Source of the DNA: JANLVJ01 sp031363945
GTDB lineage: Bacteria > Bacteroidota > Bacteroidia > Sphingobacteriales > Sphingobacteriaceae
Direction: 5' to 3'
Assembly: GCA_031363945.1 (NCBI GenBank)
Contig: JANLVJ010000047.1
Span: forward strand, 73,590 to 137,589
DNA length: 64,000 nucleotides
Shown here one piece after another: positions 17,646 to 28,000 of the stretch. Positions within the stretch are counted from its first letter, which is position 1. Each line of letters opens with the position of its first letter. Made by a program: the position numbers and the translations under genes. The notes below the pieces were generated by a model that saw only the letters and a list, made by a program, of their open reading frames with translations, was not told the origin of the DNA and did no database searches.

Positions 17646-18202
17646 ACCTTATGGGCCATATCTTTAATTTTATCAAGATCTATCACCGGAATCGCTACTT
17701 CTTTCGCCTGTTCATCCCAGTTTCTAAGCCTGATATGTTCTTCGAACCAGGGTTCTGATCTAAACTGCTCTGCTTCAGATTTTGTCATCATACCCCCCTG
17801 AAATGCAAGTGTTTTTAAACTTGCCAGAGACAACTTCTCATAATATCCCGGGCGGGTAAGTGTAAGATAGCGCTTAGCCTGTACATGATTTTTGATTAGA
17901 CTACAGATACGATTGGAGAAACCCAACGATTTTAGATAGTCGGCACCTAGCTGTTCATGGTCTAACGCTCCATAACCACTCATCGATGCCACCTCAAGCC
18001 GGTCAGCCAGTAAATGTCCAATATCATGAAAGAAAGCTGCCAGTACAACTTCATCATCTGCACCAGCCTCTATGGCAAATGCCGCTGCCTGAGACATATG
18101 TTCTAATTGTGACACCGGTTCACCAATATATTCATCATTCCCAAAAGCAGCATAAAGTCCGAATATATCAGCGATTTTTTCCTGAATGAGTAGATTTTTC
18201 AT
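17633..18202 (-). CDS. HD-domain protein resembling PhnZ-type diiron oxygenases
   Basis: A 189-residue HD-fold protein. The metal ligands are His35 (QLEH), His59-Asp60 (FFHDIGH), and later histidines in DHEQLGADYL and NHVQAKRYL. It has the features I associate with PhnZ, the oxygenase that cleaves the C-P bond of 2-amino-1-hydroxyethylphosphonate: Tyr25 and Glu28 in EYIGEPVSQLEH correspond to the PhnZ Tyr-x-x-Glu lid pair, and GYYEKLSLASLKTLAFQGG plus the LRNWDEQAK tail fit the family. No PhnY-like hydroxylase is in the window. It lies 177 bp downstream of susD on the same strand, so it may belong to that locus. Related HD oxygenases act on other substrates, such as inositol or trimethyl-aminoethylphosphonate. 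Confidence 0.78.
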   Translation of the reverse strand: MKNLLIQEKIADIFGLYAAFGNDEYIGEPVSQLEHMSQAAAFAIEAGADDEVVLAAFFHDIGHLLADRLEVASMSGYGALDHEQLGADYLKSLGFSNRICSLIKNHVQAKRYLTLTRPGYYEKLSLASLKTLAFQGGMMTKSEAEQFRSEPWFEEHIRLRNWDEQAKEVAIPVIDLDKIKDMAHKVLLN

Positions 18203-18255
18203 TTTTAAGTTTTAAAATTTCTGGTCCCGGTCATTGTATTTGACAATATTAATAA

Positions 18256-18343
18256 CAGAAAGAGCCATCGCATTCGTATGAATTGCCCCCAAAAGTTAGA
18301 CGCTAATTGAAAACAGTTTATTCCTTTTTGATGACTCTTTCTG
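18256..18343. repeat. Inverted-repeat element enclosing an IS3-type terminal-repeat-like sequence
   Basis: CAGAAAGAGCCATC (18256-18269) and GATGACTCTTTCTG (18330-18343) are inverted copies with one mismatch. Inside, 18279-18302 contains GCCCCCAAAAGTTAGACG, which resembles the terminal repeats of IS3-family elements as I remember them. No transposase frame or second IS end is visible, so this could be a relic or a small non-autonomous element, or simply a hairpin downstream of susD. Confidence 0.35.
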
Positions 18344-18379
18344 ATTAAACGATTAACCAGTTAAAAACTGGCCTGCTTC

Positions 18380-19957
18380 TTACTTTAAGATCCACATGAG
18401 CCCATTTATATCATCATTACCCCCAAACTGGCTTTGTAAAGCAGCTTTGTAGTTAACGGCATTCGCTGTAATTTCTGATGTAGGATACTGAAATCGCAAG
18501 GCGATACGACTACCATTTCCTGTACCAGGGCCCGTGGTAAAGACCGGCACACCGGTTCTACGCTGACTATAGTAAGATTCAAGACCTGAATGCCTGAACA
18601 TGGCAAGGTACTTTTGCTGTAAGATCTGCGTTAATCCAAATGAGCCTGTAGCATATTGAATTGAAGCGTTGCTATACCAGGTTGGAAAATCAAAATTAAT
18701 AGCATACGTATCATAATTCGAAGCAACTGAGACTCCTGCGGCTCCAGGTTTGTAAAAATACGCTGTGAAAGTACCAGAAACAGGAATTCCATAAGAAGCC
18801 ATTGATGCAAGAATACCCGATTTATAGTACGCTTCAGCGCTACCGGTCGCCCACCCGTGATTGATGCCTTCAGCTATATTAAACTCAAGTTCAGCAAATC
18901 CGATTTGTATACCTGGCTCACCTAAATAAGTAGAATAATACCTTTTTCTATTTAAGAATGAATATTTCTGTAAACCTGCATTATTATACATGGTACCAAG
19001 GTCAGTACCAGGATCTGCACCAACGAATGAAGCAAAGTTGGTTGGGCTCAGATGTAATGTATCTACCAAATAACGCGATGGTTCAGCTGTTACGAAGACT
19101 CGTGGGTCACTGAATTGGGTAAGCAGCCCGATATAGGTTGCTGAAGAATTTTTTCTTGACCCATTCTGACCAAAATTATCAATATTGTCGGGGTAGTAAT
19201 TAGTTGGAGATAAAAAGGTGTACTGCATATTATCTGCATTACCAGTCATAAGCGGGTATTTTACTGGACTTGAAAGAATCGCAGCAAATGAGGCAGGAAT
19301 ATTTAAATCCGGGTCTGTTGCCTTTTTACTTAATTCAACCAGTAGTCTGATATGATACGCATTTACGACCTTCTGCCATTTAAGCAGGTCTCCACTAAAA
19401 TAAATATCTCCATCAATGGTTGCCGTACCTGCTGAGACGAGGGTTGTCAGATCAGTATTAGCCGCTTCAAGCCAAGCCAGTGATTGCAGCATGACCGTTT
19501 TCTGGGTATCATATGATGGTGTCAGGTTTGCACTTCCTTTAAGGGCATTGGTCATCGGGATGTCTCCCATCTCAAGACTCATCTGGCTAAAGAAATAAGC
19601 CCTGAAGAACTTTCCCATTGCGGTATATGGATTTACCAATGGGGAGCCTGAAAGCTTTGCCTGATTTTCCATATTGTGTACATTGACCAACGTTGTATAA
19701 TACGTTTTACCACCTGTAAAATCATAGCGGTTATTGCCGTAATAATCGTAATTATAGATATAGTACTGGTCCCAGATTTCGTCATTTCCACCTGGCAAAT
19801 CTGTCATATCATTTAAAATTCCATTGAATAATAATGATGCGGGAACAGCATTTGGTTTATTATTATTGATTGTTAATTCCTGAAAGTTCTTTTTACAACC
19901 ACCAATTGCCAGAATCAGCATAAAGGGCATTAGAACTGTTTTCAATATCCTTTTCAT
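18380..19957 (-). CDS. SusD/RagB-family outer-membrane lipoprotein
   Basis: Surface-exposed substrate-binding lipoprotein that forms a lid over its TonB-dependent partner SusC. The 525-residue precursor has a basic start, a hydrophobic signal and a lipobox with Cys21 (AIGGC), followed by KKNFQELTINNNKPN, typical of the SusD-like group 2 family. The helical repeats and C-terminal segment (NGLMWIL) are complete. It lies 53 bp after susC on the same strand. The ligand cannot be read from sequence; no glycoside hydrolase is nearby, so the substrate need not be a polysaccharide. Confidence 0.93.
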   Translation of the reverse strand: MKRILKTVLMPFMLILAIGGCKKNFQELTINNNKPNAVPASLLFNGILNDMTDLPGGNDEIWDQYYIYNYDYYGNNRYDFTGGKTYYTTLVNVHNMENQAKLSGSPLVNPYTAMGKFFRAYFFSQMSLEMGDIPMTNALKGSANLTPSYDTQKTVMLQSLAWLEAANTDLTTLVSAGTATIDGDIYFSGDLLKWQKVVNAYHIRLLVELSKKATDPDLNIPASFAAILSSPVKYPLMTGNADNMQYTFLSPTNYYPDNIDNFGQNGSRKNSSATYIGLLTQFSDPRVFVTAEPSRYLVDTLHLSPTNFASFVGADPGTDLGTMYNNAGLQKYSFLNRKRYYSTYLGEPGIQIGFAELEFNIAEGINHGWATGSAEAYYKSGILASMASYGIPVSGTFTAYFYKPGAAGVSVASNYDTYAINFDFPTWYSNASIQYATGSFGLTQILQQKYLAMFRHSGLESYYSQRRTGVPVFTTGPGTGNGSRIALRFQYPTSEITANAVNYKAALQSQFGGNDDINGLMWILK

Positions 19958-20010
19958 GTTTGGATTTTTATATTTTCGAAGCAGGTAATAATTATTACTC
20001 GGTTGCTTAT

Positions 20011-23000
20011 TTAGAAAGTTAGATTAACGTTAAAGCCGTATGACCTCACCGAAGGTGATTGAAGACCTGTTGCAGAAGTAGCATTATTGTACTGATCAAG
20101 ATCTACGTCTTTAAAACGGGGATCTTTATAGAAGTATAATAAGTTACGCCCAACTGCTGAAATTGAAACTTTTTCAATAAACGTATTTTGCAACCATCTT
20201 TTGGGAACGTCATATGATAAAGTAACCTCACGCAGTTTAGCGAAGGTCTTGCTCATCAGGTTTGATTCCTGAACACCGTAAAACTTACTTACATAGTCCT
20301 GAACAAATACTTTCTGGCTGTTCGGCGCATACTGAAGGCTGCTCCCATTGATTATTGCTCCTGTTGTAGAATTATAATTGATGGCTGTTCCATTTGAAAC
20401 CGTTACACCCTGTCCAACATACGAGCCCGCATACCCTTTCAAACCATAATTCTGCCAGTCAGCATAGCGCGCAGTACCAAATGCGCCTGTTGCAGTTTCA
20501 ATATTAGCCCCACCGCGCATAGTTTTCAGGTGCATATAATCTGTAGTCACACCACCAACAGAACCATCAAACTGAAATCCAAGGCTTACACTGTTGTAAC
20601 GAACCTTATTATAAATACTCCAGTTGTAATCAGCATTTAAATTACCCAAAAACTGGAGTACCGGATTATTTAGCGGCTTACCAGCGGCATCATTCACAAT
20701 CTGCCCAGCTGCTGTTCTTACGAAAGCCGATCCGTAGAATTTATCAACACGGTCTCCTTTTTTGAAGAATTGGAGATATGATGACTGACCAGCCGGTAAT
20801 TCTTTATATGTATTTCTGTAAGTTGACCAGTTAACAAGGATATCCCAACTAAAACCTCCAAGGTTTTTGATTGGCGTGCCTGTTAATGACAGTTCATATC
20901 CTGTTCTTTCGGTTTTAAGTGCATTCAGGTATAATGTATTATATCCACTGGTTGTAGAGATCCCATTGGCCAGCACCTGTGGTCCATCTATATACTGAAA
21001 AGCAGTTGCACTCAGGCCAAGACGGTTACGCAGAAATTTAATATCAAGCCCTTCTTCATAATTCACCCGCACAGAAGTTTTAAGGTTGGGCGCAAATAAA
21101 TTTGTAGTAGAATAACCTGAGGTCTGATTATTATATGGCTTATTTGTTGAATAAAAAGAGCTCAGTGAATAATTCGGGCCGTTATAGGGCGACTCATAAG
21201 AACTGCCATAACCCATTGGATTATCATGCAGTGAAGCATCTGTACTACCACCAAATGCTGTAATTGAGTTAAACGGAGCAGTGCCAATTGTTGCCGAAGT
21301 AGCATCAAAACGAATACCTGCAAAAGAAGCCCGGGCTTTCAGAAATGAAATAAAATCGGGTAGTTTGACATAATCAGAAATTACAGTCGCAGCAGAGAAG
21401 CTTGGGTAGTAATAGGTTGTAGGTGTTTGAAATGCAGACGATTTATCTATTCTGCCAGTACTTGACAAGGTCAGAAATTTTCCAAAAGATGCATCAATTG
21501 AGTAATAGGCGCTCAATACCCGCATATCAGAATTAAAACTAGTCGCCTGGATTGGGTTGGCTGAATTACTGAAAGAATAAACCGCTGGTACATTCAGGTA
21601 ATCTGTAGAAGTGAAACTTGAATTATAACTGAAGTTTCTCATATTTCCCCCGACAAGTCCTGACAAGTTTAAAAACTGCCCGACCGTATAATCATAGTTC
21701 AAAAATAGTTCAGTATTGCTGTCAAAAAGATCACGCCGATCTTCACGGTAATCACCCCGATTACCTTCACGCCCATAAGGGTGTGCCGAGAACGGCATTT
21801 TCTCTGTACGTAACTGGTTATAAGTATCAATCTGGGTGCGTAAAGTTGCATTCAGATTTTTATTAATTAAAAAATTTGATGACAAATATCCGTACAGATC
21901 ATTTTTATGATGGCCCCTAGTCCAGTCGGTTACCATAAACCATGGATTATGATAACGGGTATATTCTTCAAACTGTGATTGTACCCCTACTTTGCCTGGC
22001 TGCCAGATTGCTCTGATATCTGGTGAGTTCACACTCCAGTCGGCGCCTGTCCAAACTGACAGATTATAAATCAAACTGTTTGGTCCATAGTCAACATCCG
22101 GAAAATTATCTGTTGACTGTCTGTTAAAATCAAGATTTGCTTCAAACTTCAAGCGCTTGCTTGCATTAAATGAAGCATACATATTGAAGTTTGCTATATC
22201 AAGGTAGTTTTTGGGAATATAGCTTTGCTGATGTTGTTGAGAGATAGAAAGACGGGTCGTATAGTTCTCACCGCTGGCGCTAAGGGCTATATTATTATCA
22301 GTCTGAAAACCTGTTTGCAGAAAATTTTTCAGGTTGTCTTTGCCTCTGGCTAACCAGGGCGTTCCCTGACGCACTCCGTTCACAACCGGACTATCGTATT
22401 GTGGTATTAATTGCCCATTAAAATAAGGGCCCCAAATATCATAGTCACTGTCAACCCCACCTGGTGCACCACCTTTACCGTCGACAAACTCATATTGCGT
22501 ATTCTCACCCGGTCCATATTTATTTTGGGTACGTGGAAAAGCAAGGAAGCCTTTATTAAGAACGGTACTGCTATTTACTTCAACCGTAATTCCTTTTTTA
22601 TTTTTATTGCCCTTTTTGGTTGTTATAAGAATTGCACCATTTGTTGCTCTATTACCATAAAGAGCTGCGGCAGAGGGGCCTTTAAGCACCGTATACGTTT
22701 CAATGTCGTCTGGGCTGATATTCCAGGTATCGGTATTGATCGGAAACCCATCAACAACATAAAGAGTAACGTTTTCTCCCCTGATCATTACATTTGGTGC
22801 TCTGAGAAGTTCAGAAGACGGGGCTACCGAAAGACCAGCAACCTTACCGACAAGCCCACTGATTGGGTTGGGATCTCTTACCTTTGTTAAATCACTGCCA
22901 TTGACCGTCTGAACTGCATAACCAATTGTTCTTGTAGACTTGGTAACACCAAGCGCGGTAACTACAACTTCATTGAGTTGCTGTTCATTATCTTTCAAAT

Positions 23001-23319
23001 AAACCGTGATTGATGTTTTTCCAGAAAGAGGTAATGTAACTGTCGTATACCCGATTGAACTGAATACCAGCAGATCATTTTCTCTGGCTGTAATTGAAAA
23101 ATCACCATTTGCATCAGTTCTTGTACCTAGGGTACTCCCCTTTATAGAAACTGACACGCCAGGTAGTGCCTCTTTTTCTTTAACTGAAAATACTTTTCCT
23201 TTAATTTGCTGCTGGGCGATTGCTGCAGTGCTTAATAATATACAACAGAATATAGAAAGATAAAGTACTGCACTTTTTTTGAAGTGTGCATGCCTTCGTT
23301 TGTGTAGTGCGTTAATCAT
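20011..23319 (-). CDS. SusC/RagA-family TonB-linked outer-membrane protein
   Basis: TonB-dependent outer-membrane transporter of 1102 residues. A signal peptide (about 1-36) is followed by a carboxypeptidase-regulatory-like domain (about 37-112, KGKVFSVKEKEALPGVSVSIKG), the SusC signature LNEVVVTALGVTKSTRTIGYA (about 114-134), a plug domain with the TonB-linked motif ITTKKG, and a long beta-barrel ending in an aromatic residue (NVNLTF). It is the first gene of a susC-susD pair. No FecI/FecR-type sigma/anti-sigma genes or enzymes of glycan breakdown flank it, and the N-terminal signalling (STN) domain is absent, so a regulator is not apparent. Confidence 0.95.
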   Translation of the reverse strand: MINALHKRRHAHFKKSAVLYLSIFCCILLSTAAIAQQQIKGKVFSVKEKEALPGVSVSIKGSTLGTRTDANGDFSITARENDLLVFSSIGYTTVTLPLSGKTSITVYLKDNEQQLNEVVVTALGVTKSTRTIGYAVQTVNGSDLTKVRDPNPISGLVGKVAGLSVAPSSELLRAPNVMIRGENVTLYVVDGFPINTDTWNISPDDIETYTVLKGPSAAALYGNRATNGAILITTKKGNKNKKGITVEVNSSTVLNKGFLAFPRTQNKYGPGENTQYEFVDGKGGAPGGVDSDYDIWGPYFNGQLIPQYDSPVVNGVRQGTPWLARGKDNLKNFLQTGFQTDNNIALSASGENYTTRLSISQQHQQSYIPKNYLDIANFNMYASFNASKRLKFEANLDFNRQSTDNFPDVDYGPNSLIYNLSVWTGADWSVNSPDIRAIWQPGKVGVQSQFEEYTRYHNPWFMVTDWTRGHHKNDLYGYLSSNFLINKNLNATLRTQIDTYNQLRTEKMPFSAHPYGREGNRGDYREDRRDLFDSNTELFLNYDYTVGQFLNLSGLVGGNMRNFSYNSSFTSTDYLNVPAVYSFSNSANPIQATSFNSDMRVLSAYYSIDASFGKFLTLSSTGRIDKSSAFQTPTTYYYPSFSAATVISDYVKLPDFISFLKARASFAGIRFDATSATIGTAPFNSITAFGGSTDASLHDNPMGYGSSYESPYNGPNYSLSSFYSTNKPYNNQTSGYSTTNLFAPNLKTSVRVNYEEGLDIKFLRNRLGLSATAFQYIDGPQVLANGISTTSGYNTLYLNALKTERTGYELSLTGTPIKNLGGFSWDILVNWSTYRNTYKELPAGQSSYLQFFKKGDRVDKFYGSAFVRTAAGQIVNDAAGKPLNNPVLQFLGNLNADYNWSIYNKVRYNSVSLGFQFDGSVGGVTTDYMHLKTMRGGANIETATGAFGTARYADWQNYGLKGYAGSYVGQGVTVSNGTAINYNSTTGAIINGSSLQYAPNSQKVFVQDYVSKFYGVQESNLMSKTFAKLREVTLSYDVPKRWLQNTFIEKVSISAVGRNLLYFYKDPRFKDVDLDQYNNATSATGLQSPSVRSYGFNVNLTF

Positions 23320-23687
23320 AGATGCGGTTTTTTTTGATGAATGAATTGCATCAAAGCTAAAGGCAGTATGTTTCCTTAAAGTAAACAGTTTGATAAGAAA
23401 ACATTATCTATAAGTAAATAAATACCCCTATGCTAAGCCAGGGTTAAGAAAAAGTGCTATTATTTAACGAAAACTGATAACCCGCCTCTGTGTTTCGTTT
23501 AATGAAACTTAAACTATTGCCCGTATTTAAAAATTTTTTGGCAAACTATTTTACTACCAGCTTTTATGAATACGCTCCTGAAAAAAGCACGATGATAATT
23601 GTGCAGGTATTGTATTTTTACAGTTAAATTTTATTAAGGGAACTGGCTTTAAAGAATGTTTGATGTTCTGGCTGAGAATGACCAACA
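23320..23687. other. Intergenic region between divergent susC and aldo/keto reductase genes
   Basis: These 368 bp are AT-rich and should hold divergent promoters. A near-match to a -7 box on the plus strand (TATTTTTA around 23617) lacks the final G. I see no strong repeat and no small gene with support. Confidence 0.5.
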
Positions 23688-24683
23688 ATGGCAATTATGA
23701 AATTCAGAAAATTAGGAAATACAGATGTTGAACTGTCTGCTCTAGGTCTTGGATGTATGGGTATGAGCCATGCTTATGGTGAGCCTGATGACAAAGAATC
23801 GATTGCAACTTTAGAAAAAGCATTGGAGTTGGGAGTTACTTTCTGGGACACCGCCGATATTTATGCATCAGGAAAAAATGAAGAGTTAATTGCCAAAGTA
23901 TTGGTACCCAATAGAAAAAGTCTATTTATTGCTACAAAATTTGGGTTTCAGGCCAATGTTGATGGTAAACCAATGGATTTCAATGGCTCACCCGCTTATT
24001 TAAAAACAGCCGTTGAAAAAAGTTTAAAGCGACTCAAAACTGATGTTATTGATCTGTATTACGCCCACCGGATAGACCCTACCGTACCAGTAGAAGATAT
24101 GGTTGGTGCCATGGCCGATTTGGTTAAAGAAGGAAAAGTTCGTTTTCTGGGTTTGTCTGAAGCGTCTGTTAATTCTATAAGAAAAGCACATGCTGTTCAT
24201 CCGATTTCTGCTCTTCAAAGTGAGTATTCGCTCTTAACAAGAGACGTTGAGGCTGAAATACTGCCATTATGTAATGAATTAAAAATCTCATTCATTCCAT
24301 TCAGCCCACTTTCAAGAGGTCTTATTACAAATACCCTTGATATTTCTACATTAAAAGAAAACGATTTCAGGAAAACACTGCCAAGATATCAGGAAGAACA
24401 TAAAGAAAACAATATGGGGCTTGCTCAGGAATTTGCTGAGTTAGCCTTGTCAAAAGAATGCTCATCCGCACAGCTAGCATTAGCATGGGTACTTGCCCAG
24501 GGCGATAATATCATACCGATTCCAGGAACAAAACGCAGAAAATACCTGATTGAGAATGTTGGGGCACTGTCAGTAGTTCTGACAGCTCAAGACTTTCATG
24601 CAATTCAACTTATTCTTAAAAAGTATCCTGACACAGGTGATCGCTATAATGAATCTAATTTTAAACTAGTAGACAAAGCCTAA
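23688..24683 (+). CDS. Aldo/keto reductase
   Basis: NADPH-dependent oxidoreductase with a TIM-barrel fold, 331 residues if started at 23688; a start at the second Met (23697, MKFRKLGNTDVELS) matches the family better. The catalytic tetrad is visible in the longer numbering: Asp54, Tyr59 (FWDTADIY), Lys84 (ATKFGF) and His127 (YYAHRIDP). The C-terminal cofactor motif PIPGTKRRKYLIEN is intact. It resembles the YakC/AKR13 group acting on small aldehydes. It is isolated from the flanking genes, and its physiological substrate is unknown. Confidence 0.93.
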   Translation: MAIMKFRKLGNTDVELSALGLGCMGMSHAYGEPDDKESIATLEKALELGVTFWDTADIYASGKNEELIAKVLVPNRKSLFIATKFGFQANVDGKPMDFNGSPAYLKTAVEKSLKRLKTDVIDLYYAHRIDPTVPVEDMVGAMADLVKEGKVRFLGLSEASVNSIRKAHAVHPISALQSEYSLLTRDVEAEILPLCNELKISFIPFSPLSRGLITNTLDISTLKENDFRKTLPRYQEEHKENNMGLAQEFAELALSKECSSAQLALAWVLAQGDNIIPIPGTKRRKYLIENVGALSVVLTAQDFHAIQLILKKYPDTGDRYNESNFKLVDKA

Positions 24684-25052
24684 CCCTCAATACGTTTTAC
24701 CAGTCATAATAATGCATAGTTGCTCAGAATGGCCTGAATAAATATGATGGTTACAAATTTGTTGTTTACAAACATTTCAATACCCCGAAAGGCTCATTGC
24801 CTACAAATTATATTAACTCATTTTTTTAATATGCTAATGGCGAATATCTGAATTCGCACCCGTTTGGGTGACTTATGCAGTTACACCCCAATACAGACTC
24901 TAAAAACTTCTTATGCAGTTACACTCCAATACAGACTCTAAAAACTTTCTGTTAATTAGTTTGATGCTGGTTCTCATTATGTTTAATTTTAACATAATTT
25001 TATTTAAGACAAATACCGTTTTCTGGTCTTGATTGGGAGATTTAGCATACCC
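24684..25052. other. Gene-free spacer with a 38-bp tandem repeat
   Basis: About 370 AT-rich bp between the aldo/keto reductase and the DUF4175-like gene. Apart from the tandem repeat at 24872-24947 I see no gene or clear regulatory site. The promoter of the downstream cluster should lie near its right end. Confidence 0.6.
24872..24947. repeat. 38-bp perfect-phase tandem duplication
   Basis: The unit (starting CTTATGCAGTTACACCCCAA and ending CTCTAAAAACTT) occurs at 24872-24909 and again at 24910-24947 with a single C/T difference. It does not encode protein and has no internal dyad. Confidence 0.85.
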
Positions 25053-28000
25053 ATGGTTGAAAAAATGGAGAATACCTATTTACTGATAATTTCCAGGCTT
25101 GAAATTTTTATCCGCAAGTTTTATCTCAATCAGATAATTAAGGGGGCAATCTGGTTTATTACTATTCTGTTTGCCCTTTTTCTAATCACATCAGTTACTG
25201 CTTATGTTGCATGGCTTAGTGTTTTTTCCAGAAGCCTGATTTTTTATTTTAGCCTGATCTTGCTTTTTACAACATTCTGGCAGTTTATCGGAAGGCCATT
25301 ATTATCGTATTTTAAGATTCGCAAAAGAATCGATCATAAAACTGCGAGTCGTCTAATAGGAGAGTATTTTCCAGAAATAAAAGACAAACTACTAAATACA
25401 ATTGAGTTACATGAAATTGGTATTCATGCTACGTCAAACGCTGCACTGATACAGGCAGGGATCAATCAGAAAGCCCTGGAGTTAACACCCTTCTCTTTTT
25501 CAGGAGCAATTGATATTAAAAGGAATCTTGAATACATACGATTTATTCTAGTTCCACTTACCGTCATTATTTTACTCTTGATTATTTCACCTGCGATACT
25601 ACGTGTGGGTTCTGCAATGATCTTTAACCCTGGCAGACAGTTTTTAAAACCCGCCCCATTTTCGTTTACCATTCTCAATAAAGACCTTTCGGTGGTTCAG
25701 GGAAATTCTTTTATACTGCAGATTAAAACTACAGGTGATGTTAATCCTGCCGATATGTTTGTTGCTGATGATAAAATGAATCTTCAAATGGAGAAAGTTA
25801 AGAACAATGTATTCAGCTATACATTCTCCAACATGCAATCAAGTCATACCTTATACTGCAATGCCTCTGGAATTAATTCTTTGCCCTTTACAATACATGT
25901 AATTCCTAAACCTGAGCTTCTCAGTTTTAATGTACTATTAGAATACCCTTCTTATTTACACCGGGCTCGTGAAAAAATGCAAAACTCTGGTGACTTATTG
26001 ATTCCTGAAGGCACAATTGCAACTTGGACATGCCAAACGGTAAATGCCGGAACAATCTTATTTCGATATGATTCAGAAAGCCGCTATCTACCCGTTAATA
26101 AATCAAATTCTACAAAGATTAAACGGAAGCTGATCGTTTCAGGCAAGTACTATCTTATGCCAGTAAGCAAGCAAAATATAAAATCAGATACGCTAAGCTA
26201 TTTAATTCAGGTCGTTAAAGACCAACGTCCAGAAATTTCAGTTCGTAGAAATCCTGATTCGGCAGATTCAAAATCTGCAACCTTTTCGGGCCGTATTCAT
26301 GATGATTTTGGACTCAGCAGCCTGCAATTTATATATGGTTATACGGATAAGTCTGGTGCTCTAAACAAAGTACTTGGAGTATCTAAAATAAGAATTAACC
26401 TCTCAGGTACTACTCAGTCATTTTTTTATGACTGGGCACCAGTAATGCTATCCTCAAATGATGGAGCAAAGCTTGGTGGCTATTTTGAAGTTCGGGATAA
26501 TGACCTGGTGCATGATCGTAAAGCCAGCCGTTCTGATATTTTTTACCTTCATTTTCCTTCAAAAGATTCAATTTCGGCCGAAAAGAAAAATATTGATGCC
26601 GCAGTATTAAATAAAATCAGAAAAATACAGATTGAAGCGGCTCAATTACAGTTAGATGCAAACAGGCTACATGACAAGCTCTTAACTCAGAAAGAGATGA
26701 ATTATGAAGACCGCAAAGAAGGAGAAAGAATAGTTGCCCAGCAGCGTCAATTAGCGCAGAACCTTGCCGAGCTGCAAAAACTGAGTGAGAAGACTAAATC
26801 AATTATTCAGAATAGTCCTGAAAATTCAATGCTCAAAGAGAAGGAACAAGAAATGGCCAACCTTTTTAAAGACCTGGTTGATCCTAAAACTCAAGAGATG
26901 CTTAATAAACTTCAGAAATTATTAAATGAAAAAAATAAAGCTGGTGAATCACTAGATAATATACAGACAGAGAGTAAAAATCTTGAAAAAGAACTCGACC
27001 GCATGAACACTCTTTACAAAAAAATGGCATTCGAACAAAATCTTGAGCAAATGGCTGACAAAGTCAGGGATCTTGCCAATAAAGAAAACAAGCTGTCTGT
27101 TGGAAATAAACAAGACCAGAAATCAAGTTTAGCCAAACAACAGGAGATCAAAAATCAATTTAAAACTATTCAGGATGAGTTAAAAGAGATGCAAAAAAAC
27201 AAGCCTGAAGATGTACCATTCCAGAATCCCGAAGAACAAACAAAAAAAGCAGGTCAATCACTGAAAAAAGCTACTGAACAGCTTGCATCTAATAGGCAGC
27301 AGGCTGCTTCTAAAAGTGAAAAGGAGGCCGAAAATGAGTTGAAAGAACTGTCTCAGGAATTGAGCCAGATGCAACAACAAGATGCAATGCAGGAAATGAC
27401 AAAAGATCTGGGTGCAATTAGAATAATTTTACAGAATCTTCTACGTGTTTCTTTCGCAGAAGAGTCTCTTATGCAAAAACTGCGGGTCGTAAACACAAAT
27501 GATCCATTGTATACCAGTCTTGTACAAAAACAGTATAATCTAAAGGAAGATTTAATTCTGATCAAAGATAGTGTGTACAGTTTGAGCAAACGTGTTCCTC
27601 AAATTCAGTCATTTGTTAACCGTGAATTTGCCCTAATCAATTCAAATCTTGAGGGTGCAATCCAAAATTTAGGGGATAGACAACAATATGATGCGGCTAC
27701 AAAACAACAATTTATAATGACAGCGGTTAATAACCTAGCAGTATTATTAAGTAATACTGAAGCTCAGATGACAAAAGCTATGGCAGACGCCAAAAGTAAA
27801 CCAGGTGGAAAAAGTAAAGGAAATTCAATGACCGAATTAGGCAAAATGCAAGAGAGCCTTAATAAGGAAATGCAACAAAAAAGTGGTAATTCCCGTACAA
27901 ATCCCGGAAATATGTCACAGGAACTGGCTCAAATGGCGGCCCGACAACAAGCCTTACGTGAAGCATTTGAGCGGCTGAATAAAGAAAATGGAAAACCTAA

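Noticed and set aside
18357..18371. Small hairpin (CCAGTT/AACTGG) after susD
   Set aside because: Stem is only 6 bp and the following sequence on the minus strand has no T-run, so a terminator call is too weak.
22411..22890. Plus-strand 159-codon frame inside susC
   Set aside because: Antisense shadow of a long conserved gene, without any domain.
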